Assembly (NCBI GenBank): GCA_951230915.1
Contig: OX579635.1
Span: 25,110,001-25,174,000 of the forward strand
Direction: 5' to 3'
Origin: Antitrichia curtipendula
Taxonomy: Eukaryota; Streptophyta; Bryopsida; Hypnales; Leucodontaceae
Length of the DNA stretch: 64,000 nucleotides
Part shown: piece by piece, positions 13,064 to 25,740 of the stretch
Layout of the letters: each line of letters begins with the position of its first letter
How positions within the stretch are numbered: position 1 is the first letter of the stretch
The notes under the pieces: model-generated
What the model was told of the DNA's origin: nothing
Database searches by the model: none
What the model saw: only the letters and a program-made list of their open reading frames with translations
Program-made: the position numbers and the translations under genes

Positions 13064-13190
13064 GGTATATGTGTTACAAATGCCTTCTAATATTGGTATA
13101 TGTGTTACAAATGCCTTCTAATATAGGTGTTTATGATACATACACCTTCTATAGTGTGGGATATCTATATTATAGGTACCTATATTGTAG
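13064..13190 (+). repeat. Minisatellite, 31 bp unit
   Basis: Two near-identical units (GGTATATGTGTTACAAATGC and following bases) are followed by degenerate units containing TATAGGT and ACACCTTCTATA. A related array lies at 19922-20055, where the shared motif is TTATAGG..TATGTTATA..CACCTTC. Confidence 0.7.
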
Positions 13191-14550
13191 GCTTAGTGCT
13201 CACAAACTCGAGTTCTTGGAATCACATACTGGCACTGTTGGTTTTGTTGGTAGTCAAAAGGTTTTTTTAGATTTTCTTAAAATGCATTTTTTTGACATGG
13301 TATGATTTAACTTCAAATGATCAAAGTGCTAAAATAAGTATTTCAAAGATTAATCATGGACTCTTTAGATAGCGGGAGTACATTTAGGCAATAATTTGTA
13401 GTGGTCGGTCTTAGAAAGCAGTCAAAATTAGGTGTAGTTATCGCTTATTGCATGTGAGCTTAGATGCAAGAATCATAAGGGTTCAAAATTTCTACGCCAT
13501 GTTAGCCACATATGTTTGAAGTGTGTGATTCTACCCAAATTACAATCATTTTGTGTTGCATTGAAAAAGTGAAAATGATTTATTGTGAAAATAAAAAGTA
13601 ATGAGGTGGAAAAGAATCTAACTTTATAATTAGGTTTAATGTGTGACGACTTGAACAAGCACTCATTCAATTGGGTCTTAAGGGTATTTTCAAGCTACGG
13701 ACCCCTCGAAAACGCAGTCTGACATTGAGAATTTTGTAGAATTTTGAACTTGGGGGATTTTCCTTCAATTTTTGGATTTGCATATTTATCAACTTTTCCT
13801 CAAAAAGGATGTGTCTATACAATAAAATTTCTATAAGTAAAATTTTGTAAGCCAATAAACTTTATAATGTTACTCTGATTACCATGGACACATTACAATG
13901 TTCAAAATAATTACAACAAAAAGCTTTCATTGAATTTGAAATCCAAATTTCACTTTGGTGAATGTGGCTTTAGTTTAAGAGCCCCACAAAAAAATTGGGA
14001 CATACTATTTGGGGAGGTTTATATCCAAACTAATGCATTTCTAATATGTCACAAGGAACTAAAGATTAATATATGCATAAAATAGACAAAGCTATACTAG
14101 GGATTACAGGTGTCAATTTACACTACATGCTTTGGACATAGAACTATCTTATTCAAGAGGTGGTCACCTTAAAATTAGTGGATGTTTTTCTCTAAACAAA
14201 TAGTAGAGTGAAATAATTTTAAACCGCAATTGCATTCAATGGATAGGAGGGGGGAAATTAAGAAAAGAGAATTTGTATTTGAGGTACTCTTGTGGACTTC
14301 ATGTTGCTTGTTTCAAAAAAGCCTAAATTAACCATATTTATTAAATTTAGAATGCCAACAACATCACAACCACTCCTAATTCCAAGACATATTAGAGCTT
14401 GAGATTGTACAATCTATGCATCTTGTGTATTTTTGTGAATGCACTTCCAAAAGTATCTGTAGCATGAAAACACCCTTAAAGGCCATAGTTGGGTCATTTG
14501 GTTGTTTTGTGACGCGAAGGTTTGTGTTGGTGCAACTTTGTAAAGATTTT
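13191..14550. other. AT-rich intergenic DNA, nothing recognised
   Basis: Short frames exist on both strands but none has a recognisable product. No clear terminal repeats were seen. Confidence 0.4.
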
Positions 14551-15492
14551 TTAACCCCTAAAGGACCAAAGTGTGTTTTTTGGCAACATAGCAATTTTGG
14601 TCAGCTCACTACGAATGGAATTTATATATATATTTTTTTAAATTTTCATACAACACGTGCCCGAGGAGTAGCTTTGAGGCCCAACAATTTTCATAACTTT
14701 TGACTACATGTTTAAAAAGTTATTGCATGATATGTCATTTTCAGTCCTTGGCGGGCGGCGCGGGCAGCAAAAAAACTTCTTTAAAAATCACTATTTAAGA
14801 AAATAAAAATTTGAAATTGGTTCTTTAGATTTATATGTACACGGGAAGCTTTGAATCATTCCATTTAGATCTATGAGTCAAAAGTTATGAGGATTCGTAG
14901 TTTAAGGGTAGTTATGGAATCTCAACTCTAAAATAAACTTTGAAGTCCTTTATTTAACTCAATTTTCAATATTTTTGAAAAAAAATAAAAAAATTGGGTG
15001 TAGATTGTTTATTACAACATTACAACCGTTAGGATTGGCATTTTTCAATTCCATAACTAAATTCTTCACAATTTAGTGTTTTGAATCATTCTCTACCTTG
15101 TTCTGCTTACTATGTTTTTCCTATATGTTGTACAATTCCAAATGATCTGAAATTTTTCAAGAATGTAGCCAACTTGCCTTCAAGAATAAATCCAAAGACG
15201 AACCACCATTTTGGACATTTTTTCATACAAATGTGACCTTGTGAAGGGCAGCTGCCCGTTTTTTTGCAGGGACAAAAAAAGGATTTTTGTCAATTCAAAC
15301 GCTATTATCTTGCAATCCACATGGTGGAAAATTCTGAAATTTTTTCCACATCTTCTTAAACAAGTTCACTACAAGATCCTCTGGTTACATGTGTCCAAAA
15401 ATTATTTTTTTCTAAAATTTGGCACTAGTATTAGAAATGGCAGTTTTGGAGCGTTTTTGGTGAAAACATAGTCAAAAACATTTAGGGGTTAA
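14551..15492 (+). mobile_element. Family A TTAA-type element, well-preserved copy
   Basis: It starts TTAACCCCTAAAGGACCAAA and ends CATTTAGGGGTTAA, so TTAA flanks inverted ends of the form CCCCTAAA. At 942 bp it is almost exactly the length of the copy at 34582-35524. Internal landmarks are AACATAGCAATTTTGG, GCCCGAGGAGTAGCTTTGAG, GGCGGGCGGCGCGGGCAGC, GGGCAGCTGCCCG and GTGAAAACATAGTCAAAAAC. It carries no transposase-size ORF and is therefore non-autonomous. Confidence 0.8.
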
Positions 15493-16735
15493 GGTTAAGA
15501 TTCAAATTTTATAGATAAATGTAGCTTAATGCAATGGTAATTTTAACTTAATGGATATGAATTGTGGGTCATACTTTAAAGATATGTTTGCACTTGGTGC
15601 TAAAGTTGTTGTTAGTGAGGGTCTTAGAAAGGAATTTATACCTATTCCTAGACTAGATTCACATTCTAAACAACACCTCTAATACCAAAAATCATCTATA
15701 CATATGAAACGATATGAAACGACTTTAGTTAGATGCCAATTCCATTTAATTTTCAAGGAAAATTTATTGAAAAACTATTTCAAGAAATCTAACCTTCCCA
15801 AATTAATTCCCAGCTCTTAAATGGGTGCTTTTCTTTAGAACCTTGGAGCTTTAAGCTTATAGAAGTCAAAATATTGTGGGACACATTAACTTGAAATAAG
15901 CGGTGTAGACTGGATGCTGATTTATTAGGGCTTAAGGGCTCTGATAAATATTTCAAAGTTGAATTATCTTAATGTCACTGTTTTATCAAGGGTATTTGAA
16001 ATAACAGGGTTTGTTGAAGTTTGGGCCATCATTTAATTGATCATGAGTGGAGACGCGTCTCATCTCCATTTCTGCTGTCTCATCAAAACCTGGAGTGCTC
16101 CCACGTCCAATTTTTGGACGACGAACAGATTGAAAATCACTTTTCTTTCTCATTACTGCTTGGATGAAAGTCATTATAATTTGCGGAGATATTTTATCAA
16201 GTTGTTGTCCTATCCAATGGTTGAATTTGGTGTTACTAGAGTACATATTTTTTTAAAATTACAAATGTGGAAGTGTGTCCAATGGTTGACCAAGCCAAAA
16301 ATTGTGTTGACTCTAGTTCAAAATTGGGTTTGCAAAAAAGAGGTCACAAACTTAAAGAATAGAATTTTTTTTTTTAAATCACAATATTAAGAGAACCTCA
16401 TTTCAAATCCATTCCAACAAATTTTACTCAAAAAAGACAATATGTTGCTTGTAATTGAATTTCAAAGGAAATTTGAAATTTTCCTTTCAAAATTTATAGA
16501 AAATGATTGGTGATAGCATTGGTGAATCTACCCGTATAGATGGAATCTAAAACTCAAAGTGTACATCTTTCATTTGTTCATCAATTCCAAAATGTTCTCC
16601 AAGGAATACTTTATGATGATTTTTCTCAAATATTGAACTTTGGAAAAGACTCTGGACATTTTGGGGCTAAACCACTGGGAGGAGAAGCAACTCTAGATTT
16701 TTTTTTTTTTAAAACACCATGAGGGACATCCTTTT
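15493..16735. other. AT-rich intergenic DNA, nothing recognised
   Basis: Open frames on both strands around 15986-16390 overlap each other and match nothing I recognise. Confidence 0.4.
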
Positions 16736-16894
16736 TTAACCCTTAAATGATGCATCCCCTAGACCAAGGTAGTCACCATAATTGCTCCAAAATAGTTCCA
16801 ATTATTGAACCAATATGTGCATTTTTTGTTTCTACAGTGAACAATGAAGTCATCCATTGACCACTTTGGGGCATGAGCGTCCTTCAAGGGTTAA
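16736..16894. mobile_element. Short TTAA-type MITE
   Basis: It begins TTAACCCTTAAATGATGC, and the reverse complement of its end reads TTAACCCTTGAAGGACGC, giving an imperfect 18 bp inverted repeat. The total is 159 bp with TTAA at both ends. This may be a minimal derivative of the longer TTAA-type families. Confidence 0.55.
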
Positions 16895-17380
16895 TGTTGG
16901 TGCCCAAAAATCTACATTAGAAAAAAGAAGAGGCCAAAAAATTCTTGTCCATACCAATCTATATATGAAAACAATAGGTTTCCAATTTGGGAGGGGGGGG
17001 GAGCATCGGGATTTTAAACAAGTTTTTACTAACACTCTTTCATTGGAAAGGGGCTTGACCCGGTCTATGGCTAGCTTGACCACAAACACAACTAAGAGTT
17101 GTTGTATACCTTGAGGCCATGTTAATTTGATGTGTCAAATGCCCCAAATCCTCACTTGTGATTGGTCAAAAGGATGAAATTGGGCCAATTTCATGGAATG
17201 AATTTTTTGTTTAAAAAAAATGTGATTTGACATAGCCCAAGCTCATTGAATTGGGTGCACCAAAAATAGGAGGCCAATTCTTGGCTTTAGAGACAATGTT
17301 AGATTTCAATTATTATTTTTTTAATTAAAAAATATTATTATTTTCAACAAATCAGATCCGTTGTATTTTGTACAAATAGC

Positions 17381-17640
17381 CTCAAGTGGAATTGACCTAG
17401 TCTCTAAGTATAAAGTGGCCCTAAAATTTCACCCCCCTTCTTTCTCCTTTATAGGTTTTATTGAATCGGCCCAACTTCTTAGCCTCAAGGCCTTTATATA
17501 TAGGAGAACTGTCCCCTGTTATAATCTTATTATAGTGAATAGTTGACAATGGCCTTCACTCCAAAAGGGACCAAAATTTTGTCAAATCAACCTCAAGGGG
17601 AATTGGACTAGCCTCTAGGTGTAAAGTGGCCCTAGGAAAA
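17381..17640 (+). repeat. Diverged direct repeat, about 50 bp, 208 bp apart
   Basis: Copy one (about 17381-17430) and copy two (about 17589-17640) share CCTCAAG.GGAATTG, CTAG.CTCTA and TAAAGTGGCCCTA. The origin is unknown. Confidence 0.5.
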
Positions 17641-19920
17641 AAAGAACCTAGCCTCTAAAAAATGAACCCTCAACCTTCCATCCTGGCAAGCCGTTCCATC
17701 TCTTTACCGAGCATGAATTCTACTTGCCTTAGTGTCTCACTATATTTTATTGGTAAGGCTTTTTGAAATGTCTGACAATTTTAGCAACTCCCCAAAGTGA
17801 AAAAATACTAGAGATATGGAGCAAAAGGGTGGGGAACTACTTTGTTGATGTAGCCCAAAAAGACATTTGAGACCGCGAAAAACCATTTGGCAAGGCAATT
17901 TTCACATAAAAGAGTGGAAATGCTCTCAATGCAGCAACAATAAAAACACACGCTAAATAAACTCTTCCCAACATAATCTTCAAAGGTCTACAAACATACA
18001 ATCACTTGTACTAGTCCAAAATGTTCCTCGCCTCCTACATATCAATGATCACAAGAACATTCCCAACCCTTGGGTTTACAAATAAAAATTGTATGAAAAT
18101 AATTATAAGAAAATACAACACTAAACTACTTAGATAAATAATATGCAACATGGAACTTGTTTGGGGAATAAAATGACCACTCTTGACCCCCACCCCACCC
18201 CTCTTTTGAAAGGTGAAATGAATATGGAGGATCGTACCCAAAAATGGTGAGCATTTGAAGGACAAATATAAGGTGGAGTTGGGAGTCCTTTGGGGTAGTA
18301 AATGACTCTATTTATAGTACTATGGGCATAACAAGTGGAGTTGATTTTGTGTACACTTTTAACTTCTTCTCTATGACATGTTTTGATACTACTAAGTGTC
18401 ATTTCTTAATTTGCATCAAATGGATCTTGGCATCACCTACATTACAATTTTAGCCTCCTACACTTTGCACCTTTGAAAATTTGGAACTAAGTCACAGTGC
18501 TTCTAAAAATTATGGAACCACTTGCATTTTGATTCACGGTCCTTCACCAAATGAATGTGCAAAAATTGTTGCTAATTTTCTAAAGCATATTTGTTATACC
18601 ACATAGCTTATTTGTGCAATTTTAGGTGTATTTTTTTTTTGACACAAATGAAATGAAATTTAATTGCAAAGATAAAATACATAAAGTGCCAGCCATGAGT
18701 GGTAATTTAAGATGTAGTTTACAGCAGCGTTTGAAAGCACTAATGTCTGCACATCCAAACCAAATATGGGAACTGGCTATATTGATGCCTTGCCAAAAAT
18801 GCTTCTAAGAATTCTTTAGATAATACTAACTTAATTATTTTATGTTTCTCTCGACAAGTTTTTATTTATTTATTTTAAGGATCATGTACCTGTCGTGTAC
18901 ATTTTCGTTCTGAAATGTACCCCGTGGGCTCTCCCGGTAAGGTATGCAGCCCAGAAGGGTGACATAAGATAGGCACCCCCAAAATGGCACCTGACCTTAA
19001 AGCGCCATCTACAGGTTGTATACATTTCCAAAATCAGTTATGTACCTATTTGGATGGAGCGCTTTCAGAAACAAACTTTGACCCTTAATAACTTTTGCAT
19101 ACGATGTCCAAATGCCACGTTCTCTGGTGCGTTGAAACCTCCTTTTGACTTGCCAACAAGAATATATGAAAATTTGACCAGTCTAATAGTAGTAACTAGG
19201 CTCAGTAGCAAAAAGTGGCGGTTTTGGGTGTACCCACCTTACCTCACGTAGGCAGATCAGAAAATTAAAGCTGATGATTGCCACAGTGATACAATCATCA
19301 TGCAAGTCTAAAGGGAAGGATTCAAACTTTTTCTGCTAAATAGTAAGGTCTGAGAAAAATTCAAACTCTCACGTCTGCGAAGCATGCATGTGCCCTGAAA
19401 TCGCACAAGTGACGGCTTGGCATGGAGTTCATTCAATCTGCAAAACTGTCACTTCAGTGAAGCAAATGAAGGTATGAAAATCCAATTATCAACTCTGCCT
19501 GAAGAATAAGTTGGTTACCTGAACAACACAAAAAAATACGAGTATGAATGGTGAAGGAAAGATGTCGTGGTAAATGGTCATTAAAGGGATAGGGTACTAC
19601 GGAGAGAATCGAAGTAATTTCAATAAGTAGTTGACCCACTTTCAGTCACTCAAAGCAATTATGCATATTTGGAGCGCAGTTTTTTTGAGTTCTCACAACC
19701 ATAGATTTTGTCTATTTAATTGATCTTGTGGTTGGATTTGATAATAAATGAGATATGGCTTGGCTATGACCTCTCTTACACCAAAACCCAAGCTAAGTGT
19801 CATTACTGATTTTTGTCTTGGGTTCTCGCTTCCCATGGTCACATCTAACAAAATCGGGCATGGTTGATAGCATGTGAGCCTAGGATCTTGAGCCCGTGAG
19901 CCTAGGGGCCTCGACTCCAA
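17641..19920. other. Intergenic DNA, nothing recognised
   Basis: A slightly less AT-rich patch occurs at about 18890-19260 (CCGTGGGCTCTCCCGG and neighbours), without a convincing ORF. Its short open frame (19054-19251) has no recognisable product. Confidence 0.4.
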
Positions 19921-19921
19921 T

Positions 19922-20055
19922 ATTATAGGTATTTATGTTATGGATACGTTCCATGGTTATAGAATGTTTATATTATAGGTGTCTATGTTATAAGCACCTT
20001 CTACGGTTATAGGTATGTATGTTATAGGCACCTTCAATAGTTGTAGGGTACCTAC
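19922..20055 (+). repeat. Degenerate minisatellite related to 13064-13190
   Basis: It has repeating TTATAGGT(A/G)T.TATGTTATAGGCACCTTC-like units, three or four in number. The motif is shared with the array near 13100. Confidence 0.55.
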
Positions 20056-21056
20056 TTACACGTAGGCTCAAGGCTTGAAGGCTTACATGCTAGCGTCGTT
20101 GCAAAGTGGGGTACCTTGAAGTGCTTGTGGTCCCTAGGTTGGACTCTAGTGTAAATTGGACCCAAGATGAATTTTAGAAGTTAATATCTCTCTATTTTGC
20201 ATGGCTATTTTCTCATTGTACTTTCACTTCATGAAACCTTCTCTTCTATTTGCCAAAAAAGTACACAATATTCCTTCATTTGAATTCTAGTTAGTTTTTC
20301 CTTTAATTGCAATAAGTTGCAATTAGAAGTGTACATACCTTAAACCTTACAGCATTATCATTTAAAGTTTTATTTTTGGTAGCACTGTACTACAAATCCA
20401 TTAGAGCATTGCCGACCTACCTTCATCTAGATGGCTAGAATGATCTAAAACTACTTCATCTTACATAGCTCAATAAACAATTTGTTCCTAAGATTTCAAA
20501 AGTCATAAATATACTTAGAAATCTTCTATTTTTTCTCTAACCTTGGCTATGACCGAGACATTAACATTGGCATTAGGTGACAAAATGACTAGCCCCCATA
20601 TGGCCTAGTTGTTTTCAACTAGATTCTTATAACATATTTCGATATGTGACTTATACTGAGCCCAAACCGCAATGCTCTTACATGAGAATAAAAAATAAAA
20701 AATACATTTGATTCACCTAGTACTTATTTCAATTCCATGCCCTACTATATTGTTCCTAGTTAAATATTTTGTAATAAGTATCTATTCACTATCATAATTT
20801 ATTAGGGTACCCTTTAATGTACATGTTTAAATTTAGCTCGTCCAACCTTAGTACACAAGGAGCCTACATCTAAAAGTTTTAGAAAAAACATATGAGCATT
20901 GAGATTCCTATCATTAAATTTGGTTAGTTCACGGGTTAGTTTTTTGTCGAGTCTTGTTGCTAATTGCAAGAAAATTTCAAGTCCTAATAGCATGAAATTT
21001 TCAAGCATTACATGAACAAACTACAAGATTTCAATGTATTAACTATAGATGTAAGG

Positions 21057-21227
21057 TGTGGTGTCCTAAAATTGCCCCTATTAATCAAAGTGCACCTGAA
21101 ACTAGTACCAAAATGGTTACAATGGTGTGTTAAATGATATTTCTATTAAGAGATGTGTCTCTTAGTTCAATAAAATGATAGAACACTAATAGGAAACTGG
21201 TCTTCAATTATGAGTGAGAGTACTACA
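21057..21227 (+). mobile_element. Possible solo LTR with adjoining primer-site-like sequence
   Basis: The segment starts TGTGGTGTCCTAAAATTG and ends ACTACA. Two bases later comes TTGGTGCTTTCATTGG, which resembles primer-binding sites seen next to plant LTRs. That 16-mer recurs about 42 bp downstream. There is no gag-pol, no second LTR and no certain target duplication, so this is tentative. Confidence 0.3.
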
Positions 21228-21703
21228 ACTTGGTGCTTTCATTGGTGTTTTGACACCAAGCTTGAGTGCATTTATTGGTGCTTTCATTGGTACTCTAAGA
21301 CCAACTTTCTATTGGTGGAAGTAAAAGGGATTATATATTATTTTTCAAACTCTTATCATTCATGTACTTATATCATTAATTGAATGTTGGATTGAACATT
21401 AAGAGTTAGTTGTCCAACCGAAAATTAAACTTCTTGTGCTAGTAATTTCAAATTTTAATCCCACACTAATCAAAAGTTAATAATATATTTGTTGAATTGT
21501 TTTGCAATGTAGATTGCCGGACAATAGAGACTCTTAGCTTGCATATAATAAGACCTATTTTTGTTGTCATATATCCAATTCAAAATATTATTGTATTTAT
21601 GTTTTTGATGCACTTCTAATGATAATAATGGCTTAAGTTATAATTTTACACCATTTAAAAGAAGGAAATATATTTCAACATTCTATTCATGATAATATCA
21701 TGT

Positions 21704-22631
21704 TTAACCCCTAAACGTCGGAGACTATGTTTTCACCAAAAAAAACAGTCCAAAACTGCCATTTTTGATACAAGCACCAACTTTTAGATAAAAAAACATT
21801 TTTGGACCAAGTAACCGTAGGATCTTGTAGTAAACTAGTTTGGAAATATGTGGAAAAAATTTCAGAATTTTTCACCGTGTAGATTGCAAGATTTTAACGT
21901 TTAAAGTGACAAAACTCATTTTTTTAGCCCTGTAAAAACACAGGCAGCTGCACTGCACAAGGTATGAAAAAATCTCCAAAATGATTGTGCTTCTTTGGAT
22001 TCATTCTTCAAGGCAAGTTGGCTAAAAAATTTAAGATTATTTTTAATTGCACAACATATAGAAAAAGTATAGCAAGTAGAAAGAAGTAGAAAATGATTCA
22101 AAACACTAAATTGTTAAGAATTTAATTATAAAATTGAAAAATTCTAATTCCAACGGTGGTTATATAGTAATAAACAATTTACATTATATGTTTGTTTTTT
22201 TATCAATTTAAACAAAAATTGAGTTAAATTAAGGACTCCAAAGTTTATTTTTGAGTAGGGAATCCATAACTACCCGCAAACTAGAGCACCTCATAACTTT
22301 CAACTCATAAATCAAAATGGAATGATTCAAAGCTTTCCAAGTATATATAAATCTAAAGAGCCAATTTCAAATTTTTATTTTTGAAAAAAGTTTTTTTTTA
22401 GATTTTTTAGATTTTTTTTTGGGCTGCCCGTCGAGCATTCAAAATTACAGATCATGCAATAACTTTTGAACAATGAAGTCAAAAGTTATGAAAATTGTTG
22501 GGCCTTAAAGATAAACCTCGTCCCTATATTGTGTGAAAATTTCAGCAGAAAACAATAAAAATTCCATATGCCATGAGCTGCCCAAAATCGCTATATTGCC
22601 AAAAAAGGCAGTTTGGATGTTTAGGGGTTAA
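21704..22631 (-). mobile_element. Family A TTAA-type element, reverse copy
   Basis: It starts TTAACCCCTAAACG and ends ATGTTTAGGGGTTAA. The interior matches the reverse complement of 14551-15492: ACTATGTTTTCACC near the start, CCAAAACTGCCATTTTTG, CCGTAGGATCTTGTAGTAAAC, GGGCTGCCCG, and AAATCGCTATATTGCC near the end. The length is 928 bp. No coding sequence. Confidence 0.75.
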
Positions 22632-22744
22632 AGATTATAGGCAAGAACTAGGCCTAAACCCTAAAACACATTTGGGCTTGTAGTACCCAAGGTACAAAAA
22701 TTCCAATTTTTTCACATGACAAAAAAATGTAAAAATGTGCCTCT

Positions 22745-22950
22745 TTTTGTGGGGCATTTCATTTTGTATTTCGTTAAGCACTTTAGAGCCTCCCACTATA
22801 CTAAAACGTTCCTCACTATAGACCGGAATGCACCGATTATAGTGCCTGGCACTATAACCGGTGCCAGGAGCTGTAACCCGACTGCTTAACGCAACGGGAG
22901 GCCCTCACACGACGGGAAGCCCTCGTGTGAGGGCCTCCCACTATACATAA
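22745..22950. repeat. GC-rich foldback cluster
   Basis: A perfect 17 bp stem (22896-22912 with 22923-22939, arm GGGAGGCCCTCACACGA) has a 10-base loop. A second 8 bp stem CCTGGCAC/GTGCCAGG lies just upstream, and CGTTAAGCA/TGCTTAACG form an outer pair. CCTCCCACTATA occurs at both sides. This is a sharply GC-rich island in AT-rich DNA, possibly a MITE remnant. Confidence 0.6.
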
Positions 22951-23917
22951 CCTCCAAACATTATCTTAATGTCCTTGATTTCAAATGTGAATTCATAATT
23001 TTTAAATTTAACACTCCCTGATAAATTTAAAAATTAAATGTTTTTCCTCAAAGTTTTCATTCCAAAGATATTTTAAAATTTTCTATATGTTTATTACCAC
23101 TTTGCTAAAGAAAAACACAAATGCTAATTTTCTAAAAGTGGAAAACTTGAATTTTTTTTCTTACATAATAGTTACATTCCTATTGTATTTTAATACCCCA
23201 AACCAAATTTTATCTAGGTTTTATATATCACAGATGTATCATCCAAATATCATGTGTTGGTACTAAAGAAATAGCTAGCTATTTTTCAAAAATAAAATAA
23301 GTTCACTAAAACATCTTCAAATTGCCTTGTAAAGAGGCACAACAACATTAAGTTTTGCATGGTCCCAAAATAGCAACAAAAAATCACCCCAATGCTGACG
23401 ACACTCCCCACATTACCTTCCGAAGCACAACACTTCTTGACTCTTGCATGGCAAGAGTTGGTCTCTTGCTATGTCCTTTAAGTGCCTTGTCACTGCTTGG
23501 TCTCCTTGGTCAATAGGTTTTATAGCGAAGATGGAGTCCCAAAGGGCATATGAGGGAAAGAACTTTTATTGCTAGTGAAACCATATGTTTCACTTCCTGC
23601 CACCGTGTTAGCAAACTTCCGCATTGTTGCCCAATTATTTAAGATTCACGTTCTATTAGAAGTAGTCACAATTCCTTTGATAATCAAATTTTCTTGGAGA
23701 TTGTAAAGCAGATGCATGCAAAGGGGAGCCAGTGGGGAGCCTTGTTGTGTGGAGGGTCTGTGGCACCCCTCAAAGCATCTAGGATGAGATATCAAAGGAT
23801 GGAACCACTTGCATGAAGGTTGGAGTAACTGCGTGAAGGTTTCAGAACCAATTAGATCGGATGGGATTGACTGATGTTTGGGGAAGTCGTGAAAGTATGG
23901 TAGCGAGGGTTGAAACC
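22951..23917. other. Intergenic DNA, nothing recognised
   Basis: AT-rich to about 23330, then more balanced. There is a small GACTCTTGCATGGCAAGAGT foldback near 23440. No gene is recognised. Confidence 0.35.
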
Positions 23918-24079
23918 CTAGAAGAAATCTGCGATTGCCTCAACAAAATCTACATGATGTGTTTGTTGAGGCAAAAATGGGAAATCTACGTTTTTATGCG
24001 TTTTTCAACGCAGATTTTGCGTTTGCCTCAACAAACACATCTTGTAGATTTTGTTGAGGCAAATGCAGATTTCTTCTAG
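23918..24079. repeat. 162 bp foldback with a four-fold 13-mer
   Basis: The two arms (about 23918-23975 and 24022-24079) match at 55 of 58 aligned positions by eye, beginning with a perfect 15-base CTAGAAGAAATCTGC pairing. Each arm also contains its own inverted repeat: TTGCCTCAACAAA occurs at 23935 and 24023 in direct orientation and reverse-complemented at 23962 and 24050. A transcript could form one long hairpin or two small ones. The long open frames across it on both strands are a by-product of the symmetry. It could be a MIRNA-like precursor or a foldback element. Confidence 0.85.
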
Positions 24080-25740
24080 TGAAATTTTAGAGCACGAAGG
24101 TAAAATTTTCTTTGGGAAAATGCCATCTAAGGCTGTTTCTTCACCCGTGGAGGAGAAAAACGGCATACCATGAACTTCAGAGGTTGAGCGATCACGAAAC
24201 AACGAAAAACTAGTTAACACAAAGCCACATGTCCAATCTCCGAGAAGTGGACAATTCTTTGGAGGGGCTGTGACTACCCCTATTGTTGGGTTGAGGCGAG
24301 TGCAATGGGAAAAGGCATATACCATTGCAGTGCCTAGTTACGGGCGTAGCCCTGAGGATGCTCTGATTCCACAACAGCAGACGTTTATCTTGCCCTCCAG
24401 CCCTGGCCGAGAGTGATGAGAGATGGTGTACATTTTTAGCACGAATCTGCAGAGTCGGATTGCCAGTTGATTCCAATTCGGTGTTGGAAGTTTCCTAATC
24501 AAAGACCAAGCAATTCCAGCCCGACGACACCGGCAGAGCAGCCCCGCCTGATCCCAACTCCCAAAGGACCCCCCGTTGACAGCCCGGGCTGGTGATGATG
24601 AGCCCTCACCACAGCAACAGCAATCGGATCGCGTGGGTCTCGGGACGCGCTCCCTTTCCCCACTGACACCCCCACAGCGAACAACGCTCATCATTTCGCA
24701 CCTCGCGCCGAGGCTCCCGCGCTCGCCTAGGTCGGATCAGTCCCCTTCGGCAGCGCCTTTGCGCACACACCTCCTCTCTCTCTGCTTCTCACGGCTTGTA
24801 TCGAATGGCCAGGATTCCTGTCTGATCTGAACTCAGTCTGTGTCGATGTGAGCCTCGGGGAGTGCTACACTTGGCTGGCCGGCAGCTAGCTGCGTGGGCC
24901 ACACTGGTGGGGTCGTGTCCGTGGGGTGGCAGTAAAGTTCAGCGGTGGAAAGCACGTTGGGCATCAGGACTACTGTAGTGGAAGTGTGAAGTGCGAAGAG
25001 CTTCTAAATGAGGAGTGTCGTGAAGATTTTGTTTCCTCTTTTCATCATAGTTTTTGGGAACACGCGGAGGGAGCGAGTCAGCTAGAGTGGAGTGGAGGGA
25101 AACTCGAGAGTGAACTGTGAGACTGTTTGTGCCGGTGCTCTGAGTTAGCTTGGTTTCTCTGTTCACTACTAGGAGCGTCCGTTCTTACAAGCTCTCGTTG
25201 TACTCCAGTGCCGGCCGGGCGAGAATTGTTGGGAGGTTTGTTAATGCTCACGGGAGGACGGGAGCTGTTGTACGGAGCGTCATTTTTAGTTGTCAAGCGA
25301 GAAATTTTGGGCGACGGGTGTCGGTACGTTGTTTCTCGTTGCTTGTCTTGTGGGACTTAGCTTCTCCGTGAATGCTCACACTGGAAGAAAAAGAAGAAGG
25401 AGCTTCCGGCCGACTTTACTATTCATTCTTAGTTTGTTGAGAGATTATCGGGAAAGTGACTCGTCAGCTTGAACGCTCGGTCTTTGTGGTCTCGATCACG
25501 GTCACAACAGTAGAGTTTCAGCTCAAATTTGCCAGGTTCTCCTCAGAATCTCGGAGTTGCAGCAATCCGAGCTCGCGGTGCACAATGTCACCCGAAAAGT
25601 CCCCGAAGGTTCGGCCGATTGCAAGTGGTTCACCGCTCTCCTCTCTTCGAAAGGGTGGACTCCACTGCCGCTCCGTTGTACAGAGAATACCCACAGCCAT
25701 AGCCACAGGTAGCTCAATTCACTGAGCCTCCGACCTAATC
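24080..25740 (+). promoter_or_regulatory. Promoter and 5' leader region of the NPH3-like gene
   Basis: GC content rises steeply from about 24330 up to the coding start. A CTCTCTCTCT pyrimidine patch at about 24775 may be near the transcription start. Many short upstream frames are present, and all look incidental. The exact transcription start cannot be read from sequence, and an additional 5' UTR intron is possible. Confidence 0.4.

Noticed and set aside
13064..13190. CRISPR-like short repeats
   Set aside because: Plant nuclear context, contiguous degenerate units without unique spacers: a minisatellite.
24338..24694. 118-codon minus-strand frame upstream of the NPH3-like gene
   Set aside because: Low-complexity Cys/Gly/Arg-rich translation of a GC-rich leader, overlapped by other frames; no recognisable product.
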